A DNA stretch of 64,000 nt from Zeus faber (lineage: Eukaryota > Chordata > Actinopteri > Zeiformes > Zeidae). Positions 47,001-64,000 of the stretch are shown in pieces; positions within the stretch are counted from its first letter, which is position 1; every line of letters starts with the position of its first letter. Under the pieces are notes generated by a model. It did no database searches. It saw only the letters and a list, made by a program, of their open reading frames with translations, and was not told the origin of the DNA. Both the position numbers and the translations under genes were made by a program. The stretch spans positions 5,357,918 through 5,421,917 of the forward strand of contig OY482866.1 in NCBI GenBank assembly GCA_960531495.1. The letters run 5' to 3'.

Positions 47001-50000
47001 TATCTGATGGCAGATTCAAATGCACATGCTGTGGTTATTGAGGCTACAACCTCAACTCGTGTAGTATTTTTCTAATGTCTTTCGACATGGCCTTATTCAG
47101 TATTTGGCCTACTAAGCAACCAACCAAGATGCTTGGTTAATATCAGTATATATCAGTGTTTCCCTTGGTCGGTATTTCATTCTGATTAATGCACAAATGT
47201 ACTGTTCTTGGGGTTTGACGAAGGTTAACTTAGGGTGTGTGTCCAAACGCGACAGCCTTGGACAATGCACCCATGGGCATGAATGTAAACTGCCAATGTT
47301 TGAGGTCTTAGAAATGTTTCATATCAAATCTTTCTCATGTTTCCTTTTTTTTTTACATTATCAGCAGGAGGGAAAATGTGACTAAATCGTTAGGTATTAA
47401 GGATTTTGTTTTGTGATTGTAAATAACAGTACATACAGCTTATGTATAATTTACTGCTCGCTATCATCTGTGCTGGTTTTCAAACAACCTTGATGGACTT
47501 TTTCTTTCTCCCCCGTCTGAGAGAACGGGCCTCCCCCGGAATGTTCCACCTTACGAGGAGCCTGAGGGAGTCAGGGAGGAAGGTGAGACTTGGTCGGATG
47601 AAGGCCAGGGGAGGGGGAGAGAGGGGGAACGGGGGGTGCGAGAGGCAGGTTTCTTGGGGATACAGAATTCCAGAGTGTGGACTCCCCCCCCCCCCCGCCC
47701 TCTCTCTCTCTCAATCCCTCTGTTGAGATCGTTCGAGATCCGCTGTGGCTTATACAGACTATTTCTGGACGGAGGCCACAGGCGCCACGAACACACAAGC
47801 ACTTGTAGCACAACTGTGTCTTGTTTTGCTATGAAAGAATGGATTTCTTTTTCTTTATTTCCAATAATAAATATAAAAAATATTTGTTTTTCTTTCCTCA
47901 CGTATGACAAGTCATATGTATGGTTACCATAAATACAAGTCATGATGCAGCCAAGTATAATTCTCGCTATAACCCCTTGGCTAGCCTCCGGAGGTGGAAT
48001 TTGCCAAATATGACAGTCGTCACTGCACTGCTACTCCTTCTGTGGCTGCATTTTGCTCAACATGATTCTGTACGTACACAGTCTCCTTTGGAAATATCCT
48101 GCCCACGTGCCATCTAACCAAGCAATAAACACAACAGCAAAGAGAGGAAAAAAAACCAAGATATATCGAGAAACCGTCTTCAAGGAACTCATCAACAACA
48201 ACAGAAAAAAAAATCAAGGCAGAATGCTGAATTGACCTATCCCTTATACTGTACTAAGCACTGGGGGTGGTGATGTCGCATGTTGTCGCGCGTTCTATGT
48301 CGGCATGGCAACACCACTGCTCATCACGTAGAACCCCGAGGAGCTGTTTTGATTGTACTACAATTCTCTTTTTTGTATTTTTTGTTACAAAGAGGGTGTT
48401 TTTTTTTTATTTATTGCAAATGCTGAAATATACAGGTGTACTTCTGCATATGTATACAGATGTCAATAGGGGGTGGTGGGGGGTGACTGAAAGGGGCGAA
48501 TAAGGTTGCTCTACAGTGTGAAGTGGTGGTTCAGGCAGATTGGAAAAAGATGGCACATCGCAGGCTTTTGAAAGTGATCTCCGCCCCAGGTCTTGTAGCT
48601 AAGCCGCTCTGTACTGATTCACAAAGCCTTCTGGTTCACATGTATCTCTGAAACCTGCATCACCAGTTTAAAAAAAACTGTAATAACAACATTCTGCCTT
48701 TGCCAGAATCGCTGGACTGAAACAGTGTGACTTGTTCTTCAAGGTTGTATTCAACATGCTTTTTAAAACCAAAATTTAGCAAATGTAAAGTTGTAAAGTG
48801 TATTCTACTGTAAATAGCATCTGGGGGGATATTTTTTGATCCTTTTGTAACAGAAACTGTGGGATTGGAAGTGTCAAAATAGTTAAAAGATTCTATACGG
48901 TACTTGTAAGAAGCTCTGATTGTAGTGGATATGTCCTTCTCTGTAGCATCTCAACCCAAACTATAACGCTACAAAGACTAATGGCGGTCACTTTTCGATA
49001 CGATGCTACAAGCCATCTTTTTCGGGACCTACAGCGCCTCTGCATTTAAACCAAGCTGCTCAGATAAAACAGCTCTCACTGTATTTCCGATCTGCCTGAA
49101 CCATGGAGTCGCTGGAGAAAGCCCGCCAAGGAAACGGCAGCAGCAGCGCTCGTCTAACACAATATCTGTGACCCTGAAATGAGTCAGCTAACTAGCTGGC
49201 TAGCAGGGGGAATGACAAGAAATCTTTCTGCCTCCGAACCTTGTCATGGCTGTTGTCTGTTGCTAGGAAACCGACCCAGACAAAGCATGGCGGGGAAAGG
49301 AATGCAGCTGCAATGTAGGGAGGCAGAGGGGTCAGTGGACTGGCCCTGATGGGGGAAGTAAACCGAGATGGATGGGAGGACGGATGGATGAGGGAGAGTG
49401 GTGCTGGGAAAAGACGAGGAGGGCAGGGGATTATGTTGTACCCGAGAGGACTGTATGGAGAGTTAAGGGGACCTGTTGGGAAGGGCGTTGTCTTGTTGGG
49501 TGGGGAAGTGGGGGGTGGTGGCGAGGGGGGTCTGGACTGAAGTGTGTGAGGGAGAAAGTAGGCCAACCAAGCAAATAGCATCGGGAGCCCTGTGGGCTAG
49601 AGGTTACGTGGGCCTACGGTCTAATGAGCGGACTCGGGGCTCAGTCAAAGGGAGACGCGGGGTCCGAGGTTCTCAAGGACAGTCCCAGGGCCCCCGCCGG
49701 TCTTGCTTGTTTTGCCACGAACCACAAATAGGTGAAGCAACTCCGAAGGGCGTCGAGCGCGAGAGATTAAGCATGTCATGTCATGAAGGTGTGAGTGGGG
49801 GGGATCGTAGTGGAGCTGACTTATCCAGGCTGCAATGACCCCAGTGCGGCTATAGTGACCATACTGGTTTTATAGTTGAGGTCTGTTGACTTTGAATCCT
49901 CTTTTCTGTTATTCATTCGGAGGATGGTTGTGTCACCGTACCGGGATTAGTAGTACTATTTACAATTATTATTATTATGATTACTATTATTAACCCTTTC

Positions 50001-50105
50001 TTTTCTACTGACAACAATGGAAACACTGTATAGATGTAAAGAGGAGATTTCTTGCATTATGATAATGGTGACAATGACTGAAAACTGGATGTACATATTG
50101 TGTCA

Positions 50106-50111
50106 ATTAAA
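50106..50111 (+). terminator. Candidate NAT8L poly(A) signal ATTAAA
   Basis: ATTAAA is followed 50-70 bases later by the GT-rich GGTGTTTATGTGTCCTGTATG (50163-50184), a plausible downstream element. AATAAA at 50235-50240 is an alternative. Confidence 0.4.
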
Positions 50112-50240
50112 AACGATGCAATGAAGCTTTTACATGTTCCAATGCAGATTTTCTTTTTTGAAGGTGTTTATGTGTCCTGTATGTAGGGAGGGGAGTGGAA
50201 GAAAACAAAAGACAAGAGAACTTCAAACTCTCATAATAAA

Positions 50241-51192
50241 ACCGTTTAGGAAACCAGTATAAGGTTTTACTCATTTGCACATCCCTCCGTTGCCATGGGG
50301 ACGGCAGCTCGAGGAAGCTAATGACGTTGCCCTTAGCAACAGGCCATTTTCTGAGGGATCTTTAAGTCTGGTCTTCTGATAAATGGCACAAGGTCATTAC
50401 AATAAAAACATCTATCGTGGCCACAAGACCATACTCATAATCTGCTCTTTTGGGACGCCATTTATTTTCCAAAGCAACCCTAACCCCAACCCACACTCAA
50501 TGAAAGTGATATAATCTCTGTAGGAAAGTGAAAGCCGGCACCATCTGACCTCCTGGCAGCTGCAGTGATTCGGGGCATTGTTTTCATATTACACTTTGAA
50601 TTGAGTAGATAATCACAGGTACTGATTATCCCTCGTAATGAGGGCGATGTTCAAGTGTCTAATCTTAAAGAACCAAGACAGGATTAAAAATATTCTTACA
50701 GCGGCGGTGCAAGACTCCACAAAATAAAAAAAGGTACAGATGAGACATGCGCCACTGCTACATCTGTAGGGAGCCACAGGATGTGTGGAAAGCCAAAAAA
50801 AGAGAATAAATTAGAGTAATCTGTCTGTGCTCCCAGTCTGAGTGTGCAGACCACTCTCATGCTGCCCTCTCCAAGGGGGGGTTTGGCCTTGCACCCTTCA
50901 AGCTGAGAACAATAACGGCCAAGAGGGGTAGATTTCCATAACACTGGCCATTGGTCAGGCTCCAAATCTCTCCCACTGACCAAGCTGGAGAGTCTTCGCT
51001 CCCATCAGCATTGTCACACAGCGCACATTCCTGTCAGTTGGTTTAACAGGGCAAAGCAAAGGGCCAATCGGTTGAAAAAGTGAAGAAAGCAAAGGAATGA
51101 GAATGTTCGAAAGGGCAGGACTGTTGGTAAATTTGCTGGATGTTTCAAATGCCACCTCTGTGCCCTCGTTAAAATCGACAAAACCCTGAAAT
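50241..51192. other. Intergenic region, NAT8L to Gypsy relic
   Basis: No exon or repeat that I can name in about 950 bases. Confidence 0.5.
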
Positions 51193-51340
51193 TGTTACGC
51201 TCACTGACTCGGATGTGAACCCATAAGCACGAGCCAAAAACAACAAGGTAAGAAGTCAAAGTCCACAAGGTTTATTCTAACAAACAGGCAGGGGTCAAAA
51301 CCAGAAGATCAGTCAGGAAAGGCAAACTGGCTGTGGGTAA
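51193..51340 (-). repeat. Truncated 3' LTR of the Gypsy relic
   Basis: TGTTACGCTCACTGACTCGG, GTCCACAAGGTTTATTC and CAAACAGGCAG match 53909-54060 in order. Similarity stops near 51340, after which integrase-like sequence starts, so most of this LTR is deleted. Confidence 0.75.
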
Positions 51341-51354
51341 TTTAGGCAGCGGAA

Positions 51355-51570
51355 TTAAGTGAGCAGCCTTGAAAAACCAATCGACCACAGTGAGGATAGT
51401 AGTGTTACCTTCTGATGAGGGGAGCCCAGTGACGAAGTCCAGAGAGACCTGGGACCAGGAACAACGAGGACTGGGCAGAGGCTGCAGGAGACAAACTGGG
51501 GCTTGACGGGAGTTCTTGTTGTGGCCATGTGGTCACAAACTCCCGGATGTCCCAATCCATGGATTCCCAC
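51355..51570 (-). pseudogene. Gypsy integrase fragment
   Basis: Across two frames the minus strand encodes a [20 protein letters not shown]-like stretch and a following FKAAHL-type motif, the start of a retroviral-type integrase core. A frameshift separates the pieces. Inactive remnant. Confidence 0.6.
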
Positions 51571-51610
51571 CAGAAATGTTGTTGGGGAAAGGAGAGAGTC
51601 CTGGCTAGCC

Positions 51611-51816
51611 CCGTGGGGATGGTAGCTCAGGAGGTAGAGCTGGTCGTCTAGTAATCTAAAGGTTGCTGGTTCGATCCCAGGCTCCTCCTGCTAGCATGCT
51701 GTAGTGTCCTTGAGCAAGACACTTAACCCCTAATTGCTCCTGATGGCTGCGTCCATCGGTGTTTGAATAATTGTGAGTTGCTTTGGATAAAAGCGTCTGC
51801 TAACTGTAATGTAATG
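51611..51816 (+). mobile_element. tRNA-derived SINE inside the Gypsy relic
   Basis: The tRNA-like head has an A box TAGCTCAGGAGG (51623-51634) and a B box GGTTCGATCC (51668-51677). The body is CTTGAGCAAGACACTTAACC, and the tail is GGATAAAAGCGTCTGCTAAC followed by TGTAATGTAATG. A reverse copy lies at 59944-60156. It is not a functional tRNA: there is no closed acceptor stem and it is followed by SINE body. Confidence 0.8.
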
Positions 51817-51985
51817 GCAAGCTAACCAGGAGGAGTGTTCCCACTGCAGAACCTGAGTCGTACGGCTGGCACAAAAAGGGCATCAGGGCAATGCTGGGAC
51901 ATGGATTGTTCTGCTCCACCTCCCAGATAACCACAAGTACTATGCAGGTTGTGGCAGAATCTTCTCTGACTGTAAAGGATGAGCC

Positions 51986-52444
51986 TCAGCTTGGTAGCTG
52001 AGCTAATAACTGCTGCAACTTCTTCCTGGAAGCCGGTACTGGCCCCTCAATGACTGCCTGAACCTTTGCTGGGTCCATCTGCACATTCCCTTCAGCAACC
52101 ACAAAGCCCAAGAAGGAGACCTCGGACACATGGAATTCCTTGCCTTTATGAACAGCTTGTTCTCCAGAAGCCTGGAATCCTGGACACCTGAAAGCCATTT
52201 TCCATTCATCTCCCTCCTTGATGCGGACCAGATGATAAGCACTGGATGGAAGAGTGTATCTGTTGTTCACCATTATACTGTATTGTTCAGACCAGGGGCA
52301 GTCGATGCAGGGTCGCAGTGACTTGTCCTTCTTCCCCACAAAGAAGAAGAGATGAATAAGGTTGAGTAATACCTGCCACCAACGACTCCTGGTCAAAGGC
52401 CTCCAATGGCCTTCATCTAGGGGATGGACACCCGTAGGGGGCAT
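51986..52444 (-). pseudogene. Gypsy reverse transcriptase, internally deleted
   Basis: It contains VGKKDKSLRPCIDC, NNRYTLP, AYHLVRIKEGDEWKMAFRCP and, after a jump, KEFHVSEVSFLGFVVAEGNV and QMDPAKVQAV. These are RT blocks of Ty3/Gypsy elements. The part with the catalytic YXDD motif is missing, so the enzyme is dead. Confidence 0.8.
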
Positions 52445-52472
52445 AGAACCAGGAAGAAGCTCAATACTGCAG

Positions 52473-52835
52473 TCATAGGGGCAGAATGGGCCAATGAGGT
52501 GGAAGCAAGTAGGCCCGAGCTTTGTCGAACACCTCCTTCAGCTGCAAGTACTCAGGAGGTACTCCAGAAAGGTCAGGGAAATCTGCCGGAGGAGGAGAAC
52601 TAGTGACAGGAGACAAAGCAGATCTGGGGCATACTGAGTTGCAATATGAACTGAATTGAAACCCTTCCCCAGTCAATCTGCGACTTACTGTATGTGTCAA
52701 GAGCAAAGGGACACCCAAGATTACCAGTAGTTGAGGAGAATCTATCAGGTGGAATGTAAGACTTTCATGATGGTAAACTGATATGCCAATGTACAGGAAC
52801 AGTAGAATGAGTGATGTTGCAAAGAAGGGGATCAT
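52473..52835 (-). pseudogene. Gypsy protease/RT linker fragment
   Basis: Reads HHESLTFHLIDSPQLLVILG and VPPEYLQLKEVFDKARAYLL, typical of the protease end and the entry to RT in fish Gypsy elements. It stops before the RT frame. Confidence 0.65.
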
Positions 52836-52927
52836 GGAGCAAGGAGCAGGGAATGAAAGGGTATTTCGGAGTGGATTGCACGGCTCACCAGCACCCTCTG
52901 GTTAACTGATGAACCCCTCCTTTTACC

Positions 52928-52975
52928 GGACAGTTGGACACGTAATGGCCCCCCTGGCCACAGTACAGAGAGCAA
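52928..52975 (-). other. Degenerate CCHC zinc knuckle of gag
   Basis: The minus strand reads SLYCGQGGHYVSNCP. The first Cys of a C-x2-C-x4-H-x4-C knuckle is replaced by Ser; the other ligands are present. Confidence 0.6.
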
Positions 52976-53439
52976 CAGCTAGTTTTCCCTCCAGCGGCGC
53001 TGTCGTTCCACTGACAACAGCCGGGTCCGGCCGAGCTGCATGGGCTCTGCTGAGTCGCTAGGGACTAAGATAGGGTCAAGGTAGGATCAGACAAGGAAGC
53101 TTAGGCGATGCTGGTGGTCGCAGAAGACCTCAGGAATGACTGGTCGGCGCCCTCACTTACATCTGCTCCAGGCGACATCCATCAATGCGGATGACCATGG
53201 CTATGTGAGTATTCAGATCTGCCGGTGGGTCCCGAGCCGCCAGCTTGTCCTTGACATCAGAAAGACTGGCTGGCTGACTGCTGGCGTCAGCCAGCAGAAA
53301 TTCCAATCGCTTTCTGCTGTGAGGGTCCGAAACTCAATGGAATAGTCGATAACTTGGCACTCCCCCTGGACCAGGTTAAAAAGTCCACAAATAGCCTCAC
53401 GGCCAGGTATAGTGTGGTCGGAAAACCCTCCGGAGGACC

Positions 53440-53811
53440 TCAGAGAACGTTGTCACTGAAGAGCAGATGTCCTGCTTCTCCCACTCTGCCGGAAACCCAG
53501 TCCCCAGCCCGTCCTGTGAGATCAGTGACCATGAAAACCACTCTTGACCTCTCAGTGGGATACGTGAGGGGTTGCAGTTCAGAAGTTAACGAGCAGAGTG
53601 TGAGGAAGGACCAGCAGGTACCTGGAGCTCCGGAGAAGCATTCAGGAGTGGTGAGGTGAGGTTCTGGACTGGAAACGGCACGAGCAGGAGAACTGGTAGA
53701 TGATGCAGCAGCCTTTGTTTGACTGACCAGAGTGAGTCGCTGGATCTGGCCACAGAGAGTCTCCAAACGTTTGTCATGGCGTGCGGAGGATTCCTGGAGA
53801 GCCCCCTGCAA
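53440..53811 (-). pseudogene. Gypsy gag fragment
   Basis: ALQESSARHDKRLETLCGQI and then TPECFSGAPGTCWSFLTLCS and FELQPLTYP-like residues (here SELQPLTYPTERSRVVF) match the N-terminal gag of fish Ty3/Gypsy elements. It ends in a frameshift after LTGRAGDW. Confidence 0.75.
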
Positions 53812-53908
53812 TGGCAGTGAGTTGTGCCTCGTGTTGTTGAGCCTGTGCCGCCATCTTTCGTTTGAGAGTTTGTGTGTCGGCTGGGTTTATTTCTGGCCAG
53901 ATTGCACT

Positions 53909-54355
53909 GTTACACTCACTGACTCAGAACGGATGTGAACCAATAAGCACGACACAAAAACAATCAGGTCAGAAGTCAAAGCCCACAAGGTTTATTCCAA
54001 CAAACAGGCAGCAGGGGTCAAAACCAGGAGTTCAGTCAGAGAAAGCAAACTTATCCAGCAGGGAATAGGCAGAGAATCAGGGTCCAGGGAAACAGGCAGA
54101 GATTTGGAAGGAAGGTACAGGAAACAGGTAGAAGTGCGGGAGAGCTCAGCGTAATGCAAGAGACAATCTGGCAGAGAACAACGGGAAGTGGACTGGTATT
54201 TGTACTCAGGGACTAACAAGAGAATGAGCTGCAGGCGGGGGAAACCACGGATCTGAAATGACATGGAGCTAAGTGACATGCCATGAGGAAATGGCCAGAC
54301 GAAAACAAAACATGAAAACAAATATAAATATTGGGAGATCAAGGACGATTCATGA
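53909..54355 (-). repeat. 5' LTR of the Gypsy relic
   Basis: About 447 bp. On the minus strand it starts near GTCATGAATCGTCC and ends GAGTGTAACA, with AATAAACCTTGTGGGCTTTG as the probable R-region poly(A) signal. The left-edge 150 bp match the truncated LTR at 51193. Confidence 0.7.
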
Positions 54356-54490
54356 CTAATTAGTGGGAAAATTGAGGTGACAATTTAAATAGACAACAGT
54401 AGTTTGGCTTTCTTAAAAATGGCACAAATCCGAGGATTCTCAGGATGCTCAGACATACATTTATAGACATCTACGTATCCTGAACAAAGG

Positions 54491-54595
54491 GAGAGAGAGA
54501 GAGCCAGAGGCAAAAGACAAGATTGAGAGATTGATTGAGCGAGAGAGAGAGAAAGAAAGAGAGAGGGAGAGAGAGAGAGAGCCAGAGAGAGATAT
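54491..54595. repeat. (GA)n-rich tract
   Basis: Interrupted GAGAGA runs between the Gypsy relic and the POLN 3' end. The remainder of 54356-55111 shows no gene. Confidence 0.8.
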
Positions 54596-55111
54596 TCCAG
54601 AGGAGTATAATTTGATTGTTTGGTTTAAATCAGTGAGTCACTGTGAATGCAACCGATACCAGTGAGAGCTTTACAATGGAAATGTGTTTGGTGGTGACTT
54701 AGATGGCTGATGGCTTTAACACAGGAGCCACACGGTAAAACAACTGGCGTTTCACGCAGACCCCAGTGAGAGCTCAAGGTTGGACACTTTTCAAACCCCT
54801 CAGTAAAATACGACAGTATGTCTGAGGTTAACCTACATTTGAACAGAAGCAAATGTATTGTGTGATGATTGTTAATGTAATAACAATATAGTAATTCGAC
54901 TATTAGAGGAAGAGTAGTCTGGTGCGCGATTGATAATCAAGTGACCTCTACGCTGAAAGAGGCTTAAGATCCAGAAGGCTGAAATAACACCAAATTCAGG
55001 AAACATCCTGAAGGTGAACTATCTTTATTTCCTGCAGGCTAAGAGAGAGGGCATAGCGTCTATGTGTGAAAAATAATCCAAAAATCTACCCAGGTGGAAA
55101 AGTCAAGAGTC

Positions 55112-55117
55112 TTTATT
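55112..55117 (-). terminator. Candidate POLN poly(A) signal AATAAA
   Basis: TTTATT on the plus strand; it gives a 3'UTR of about 600 bases that would include the 55337-55379 A-rich and 55511-55530 GA-repeat segments (as T- and TC-rich RNA). Another hexamer lies at 55024-55029. Confidence 0.35.
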
Positions 55118-55711
55118 ACTAAGATGAGACAATACATACAATACATAGAACTGAACTTCAAATCAAATTCTTGATAACAGTGTACAGAAATGCCGCCTTT
55201 CAGTATATAGAAGTCTATTTTCATAACAAATAATGACTCCGCAGTCTGTGAAAGGCTTCACACAGAACTTCAGCGAGTAAAACAGCATCGGTCTTAAAAA
55301 TAAGGTGAGAGGAGCAAGGATGAGGACACAGATCTTCCACAGAGGAAAGAAAGAGAAAAAAAAAAGAAAAAAAAAAGGAACTGGCACAATCCAGTCGGTG
55401 GCTCCTGCCGTTGCCCACGGATACGGATGGAGTGAAAGCAAGAATTGGGAGCTCGAAGGAGATGCAGCTGCCTGGTTTCCATAGGGATGGGGATGCAGGG
55501 CGCGTGGAAAGAGAGAGAGAGAGAGAGAGAGCCAGAGAGAGGAACATGCGGACGTGTATTTGGATGCGGGAAGAGAGGAGAAAATAAGAAAAAGGCAAAA
55601 GAAGGATTGATGAATAGGGGAAGTTGAGGTTGAACATAAGAATGATTAGGAAAAGGGAAGACTGTGGAGACCGAGGAGGGGAAAGAAAGCAATGCAGGGA
55701 TGGAGGAGAAC

Positions 55712-61909
<6,198 letters not shown>

Positions 61910-61949
61910 CTGGGGAATGACGACACTCCTTAAGTCCATATATTTATTT

Positions 61950-63450
61950 TTAAAAGGATTTCAATCGTGTCATCAGAGAGAATGGGGTTTTTCCTGATGC
62001 TTTTAAAATTGCTGTTGTGAAACCGCTGTTGAAAAAACCACACCTGGACTGTGTGGGTCATAGGTAACTACGGGCCCATATCAAACCTTTCCTCTTTCAG
62101 TAAGGTACTTGAGAAGGTAGTCTGTAATCAAATGTAAAACTTTGTAAATGAAAACAACATTTTTGAGAAATTTCAGTCAGGTTTCAGAGCCAATCGCAGC
62201 ACGGAAACTGCTCTCACCAAAATAATCAGTGATTTAAGACTTCGCGCTGATGTCAACAAGGTTTCAGGTTTTGCAGCAGTTGACCCCATTGATCACAATA
62301 TTATCAAAGACTATCTGAAGAACTTGGCTGGTCCGTCTGAACGAGTCCTGAACTGGTTCAGAACTGGCATTAAAGGGAGTACGTTCTTTATCTGTCTTGG
62401 AGATGTTATATCATGTATCAGAGAAACACGATATAACTTCTGGTGTCGCACAAGGGAGCTGCCCTGGGCCCTTACTTTTCTCACTTTACATGCTTCCATT
62501 AGGTGATATTATCAGAGAACATAATGTCAATTTCCATAACGATGCCGAAGATACACAACTGTATATTTCTGTGGAGCCAAATCTTGCTCTCACTACCTGT
62601 CCACTTGCTATAAATGCTTGGATGAGTAAAAACGTCCTAAAACTAAATGAAGATAAGATCAGACAGAAATCCTTTTGGTCGGCCCCAAAGCCAAAAGGGA
62701 GGAACTCTTTGAAATCTGAATCCCTGGGTCCAATCAGAAGAAACAGGTCTGAGTGTTGTTCTAGATTCTGATTCAAGTTTTAACTCCAAGATTAAGAAAG
62801 TGACCAGAACAGCATTATTTTATCTTAGAAACACTGCCAAAGTATGGCCCTTACTAGCCCAGAAAGATGCTGAAAAGCGAACTCATGCGTTTATTACAAG
62901 TCGATTGCCCTTTTTGCTGGCTTTCTGAAAAAGTCCATTGAGAGACTTCAGCTTATTCAGAATTAGGCAGCTAGACTTTCAACCAAAGCAAGAGAGCGAG
63001 AGCACATCACTCCAATTTTAGTTACACTGCATTGACTCCCGGTTTCCTTCAGAATTGAAAGTCTTTTTAACTACGCTCCCGAACTATCAAACAAGCTACC
63101 AAAGAATAGTGGAGAGTCTGTAGGTACTTTCAAGCGAATGCTATAAACTTTTCTTTTCAGCTCAGCCTTCAAATAGTCCTTCATTTAGTCTTACTTCACT
63201 TAGTTGTTTTCAAACAGATTTTTATTATTTTAATGTTTAAAAAAAGATTTAAAGAGTTTTAAAAAGTTTAGAGGGAAGATGGAATGTAGAAAACCGGCCA
63301 ACTGTGTAAGAAACTGATGGTGAATATTTATATACTCCTTTAAAAGATGGATGGAAAATACTTAGCTGAGGAATGCTTATTCTTACCCCATAATTATTTG
63401 ATTATTCTACTTTTTAAATGCATATTGCTTTGCTTTCGTTACTGTGACTA
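61950..63450 (+). mobile_element. L2/CR1-like LINE, ORF2 relic and tail
   Basis: Plus-strand pieces in several frames read like the RT of fish L2/CR1-type LINEs: [75 protein letters not shown] (the usual ADD is changed) and KLNEDK. Further downstream are HAFITSRL-like and REHITPILVTLH-like stretches. Stops and frameshifts make it inactive. The 3' part resembles the tail at 5700-5873. It lies in the POLN intron upstream of the 61778-61909 exon. Confidence 0.75.
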
Positions 63451-63911
63451 TCTGACGGAATGACCGCAGGCCAAGCTGGCTCGGAAGAAACTCATGACGA
63501 TGAAGAGATACTGTACATGACTAGTGTACTGTATAGCCTGCACTATAAAAAAGGACTATTGTTTTCATTAATAACATAGTTGTGTAAATAGGGCACATAC
63601 ACAACAACCAGGAAAACTCTTATTTTACAGCAACACAAATCAATATGCAGACCTTCTCACAGCACACAAATACCATGTAACCAAAAGTATTTTTGGGGGA
63701 GATTTTTCCTTCAATCCCCTACACGTTTAAACCTCGAACAAGTGTCCAGTTGAAATTGCAAAAGGTGAGTTAAAAAAAAGGGACGATAAGTAAATGGGTA
63801 AAAGAATTGGAGTCAATTGGATGACGAGCCAAATGGACAACAAATGGAGGATGTTGGGATGAAGATGAAGTGCGATTGAAGCAGTATCAGGGTGTGACCA
63901 TAGGTGTTATG

Positions 63912-63913
<2 letters not shown>
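63451..63913. other. POLN intron, no feature seen
   Basis: About 460 bases without exon or recognisable repeat. The POLN exon that should precede RERLSEILGV is not found here. Confidence 0.5.
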
Positions 63914-63990
<77 letters not shown>

Positions 63991-64000
63991 CGTGCGTGCG
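63914..64000. repeat. (GT)n microsatellite at window edge
   Basis: About 36 GT units ending in GCGTGCGTGCG, cut by the end of the window. Confidence 0.95.

Larger units (their letters stand above)
42596..50120 (+). other. nat8l: Probable long NAT8L 3'UTR
   Basis: No coding exon is found on either strand for 7.5 kb after the stop. Human NAT8L also has a several-kilobase 3'UTR. The stretch begins with a (GA)n tract (42620-42700). It includes (CA)n at 43553-43573, (GT)n at 43981-44011 and 45071-45097, a C run at 44770-44792, (AT)n near 45275-45296 and a T run at 46831-46841. The end is set by the poly(A) signal at 50106. Earlier hexamers exist (for example AATAAA near 47866). The extent is inference. 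Confidence 0.45.
51193..54355 (-). mobile_element. Decayed Ty3/Gypsy LTR retrotransposon
   Basis: Minus-oriented element. The 5' LTR (about 53909-54355, starting TGTTACACTCACTGACTC at its plus-strand left edge) carries an AATAAA on the minus strand at 53987-53992. The partial 3' LTR is 51193 to about 51340. Between them in transcript order are gag (53440-53811), a zinc-knuckle-like segment (52928-52975), protease/RT linker (52473-52835), RT blocks (51986-52444) and an integrase piece (51355-51570). Frames are broken and the conserved RT active-site region is deleted. A SINE interrupts it at 51611. It lies between the convergent 3' ends of NAT8L and POLN. Confidence 0.85.

Noticed and set aside
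51611-51685. Possible tRNA gene
   Set aside because: Internal A and B boxes are present, but there is no paired acceptor stem and it is continuous with SINE body and tail; a second copy elsewhere confirms a SINE.
61910-63913. Missing POLN O-helix exon in this stretch
   Set aside because: I looked on the minus strand for the K-x-x-x-Y-x-x-x-YG region preceding RERLSEIL and did not find it; the space is taken by a LINE relic, so the exon must be beyond base 64000.

Overview
The window is vertebrate nuclear DNA, most probably from a compact teleost fish genome. Its genes are split into exons with GT-AG introns. (CA)n/(GT)n microsatellites are abundant, and the mobile elements are of teleost type: RTE-like and L2-like LINEs, Ty3/Gypsy and DIRS-like relics, a tRNA-derived SINE and short inverted-repeat elements. 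Four genes can be built exon by exon with consistent reading phase. Their order and orientation, NELFA(-), NICOL1/C4orf48(+), NAT8L(+), POLN(-), match human 4p16.3 next to the Wolf-Hirschhorn region. This is a conserved synteny block, not a bacterial or viral locus.

Layout. 1-4145: repeat-rich flank holding an orphan, frameshifted last exon of a FAAH2-like amidase (1644-1803, +) and a short inverted-repeat element. 4146-16828: NELFA on the minus strand, 11 coding exons, 550 codons, with a 4.7-kb intron 5 that holds a DIRS-like recombinase relic. 16829-19935: divergent NELFA/NICOL1 interval, into which a 1.66-kb RTE-like LINE fragment has inserted with a 16-bp target duplication. 19936-21095: NICOL1, 3 coding exons, 90 residues, small secreted protein. 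21096-28008: intergenic, with a strong CTCF-like motif, an NRF1 site and a TATA box ahead of NAT8L. 28009-42595: NAT8L, 3 coding exons, 283 residues, with a 12-kb second intron. 42596 to about 50.1 kb: probable long NAT8L 3'UTR. 51193 to about 54355: decayed Ty3/Gypsy element interrupted by a SINE. 55712-61909: the last six exons of POLN (minus); the rest of POLN lies to the right of the window. 61950 to about 63450: L2-like LINE fragment. 63914-64000: (GT)n at the window edge.

The genes are unrelated in function: transcription pausing (NELFA), lumicrine secreted signalling (NICOL1), N-acetylaspartate synthesis (NAT8L) and lesion-bypass DNA synthesis (POLN). What links them is old linkage, not a pathway. 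I found no CRISPR array, operon or obviously new multi-gene system. The most interesting signals are long TG repeats sitting directly on POLN splice sites, the LINE and shared GACTCGTT-type repeats at the gene starts, a TATA/GC-box/AP-1 cassette antisense in a NELFA intron, and the broken FAAH2-like exon.
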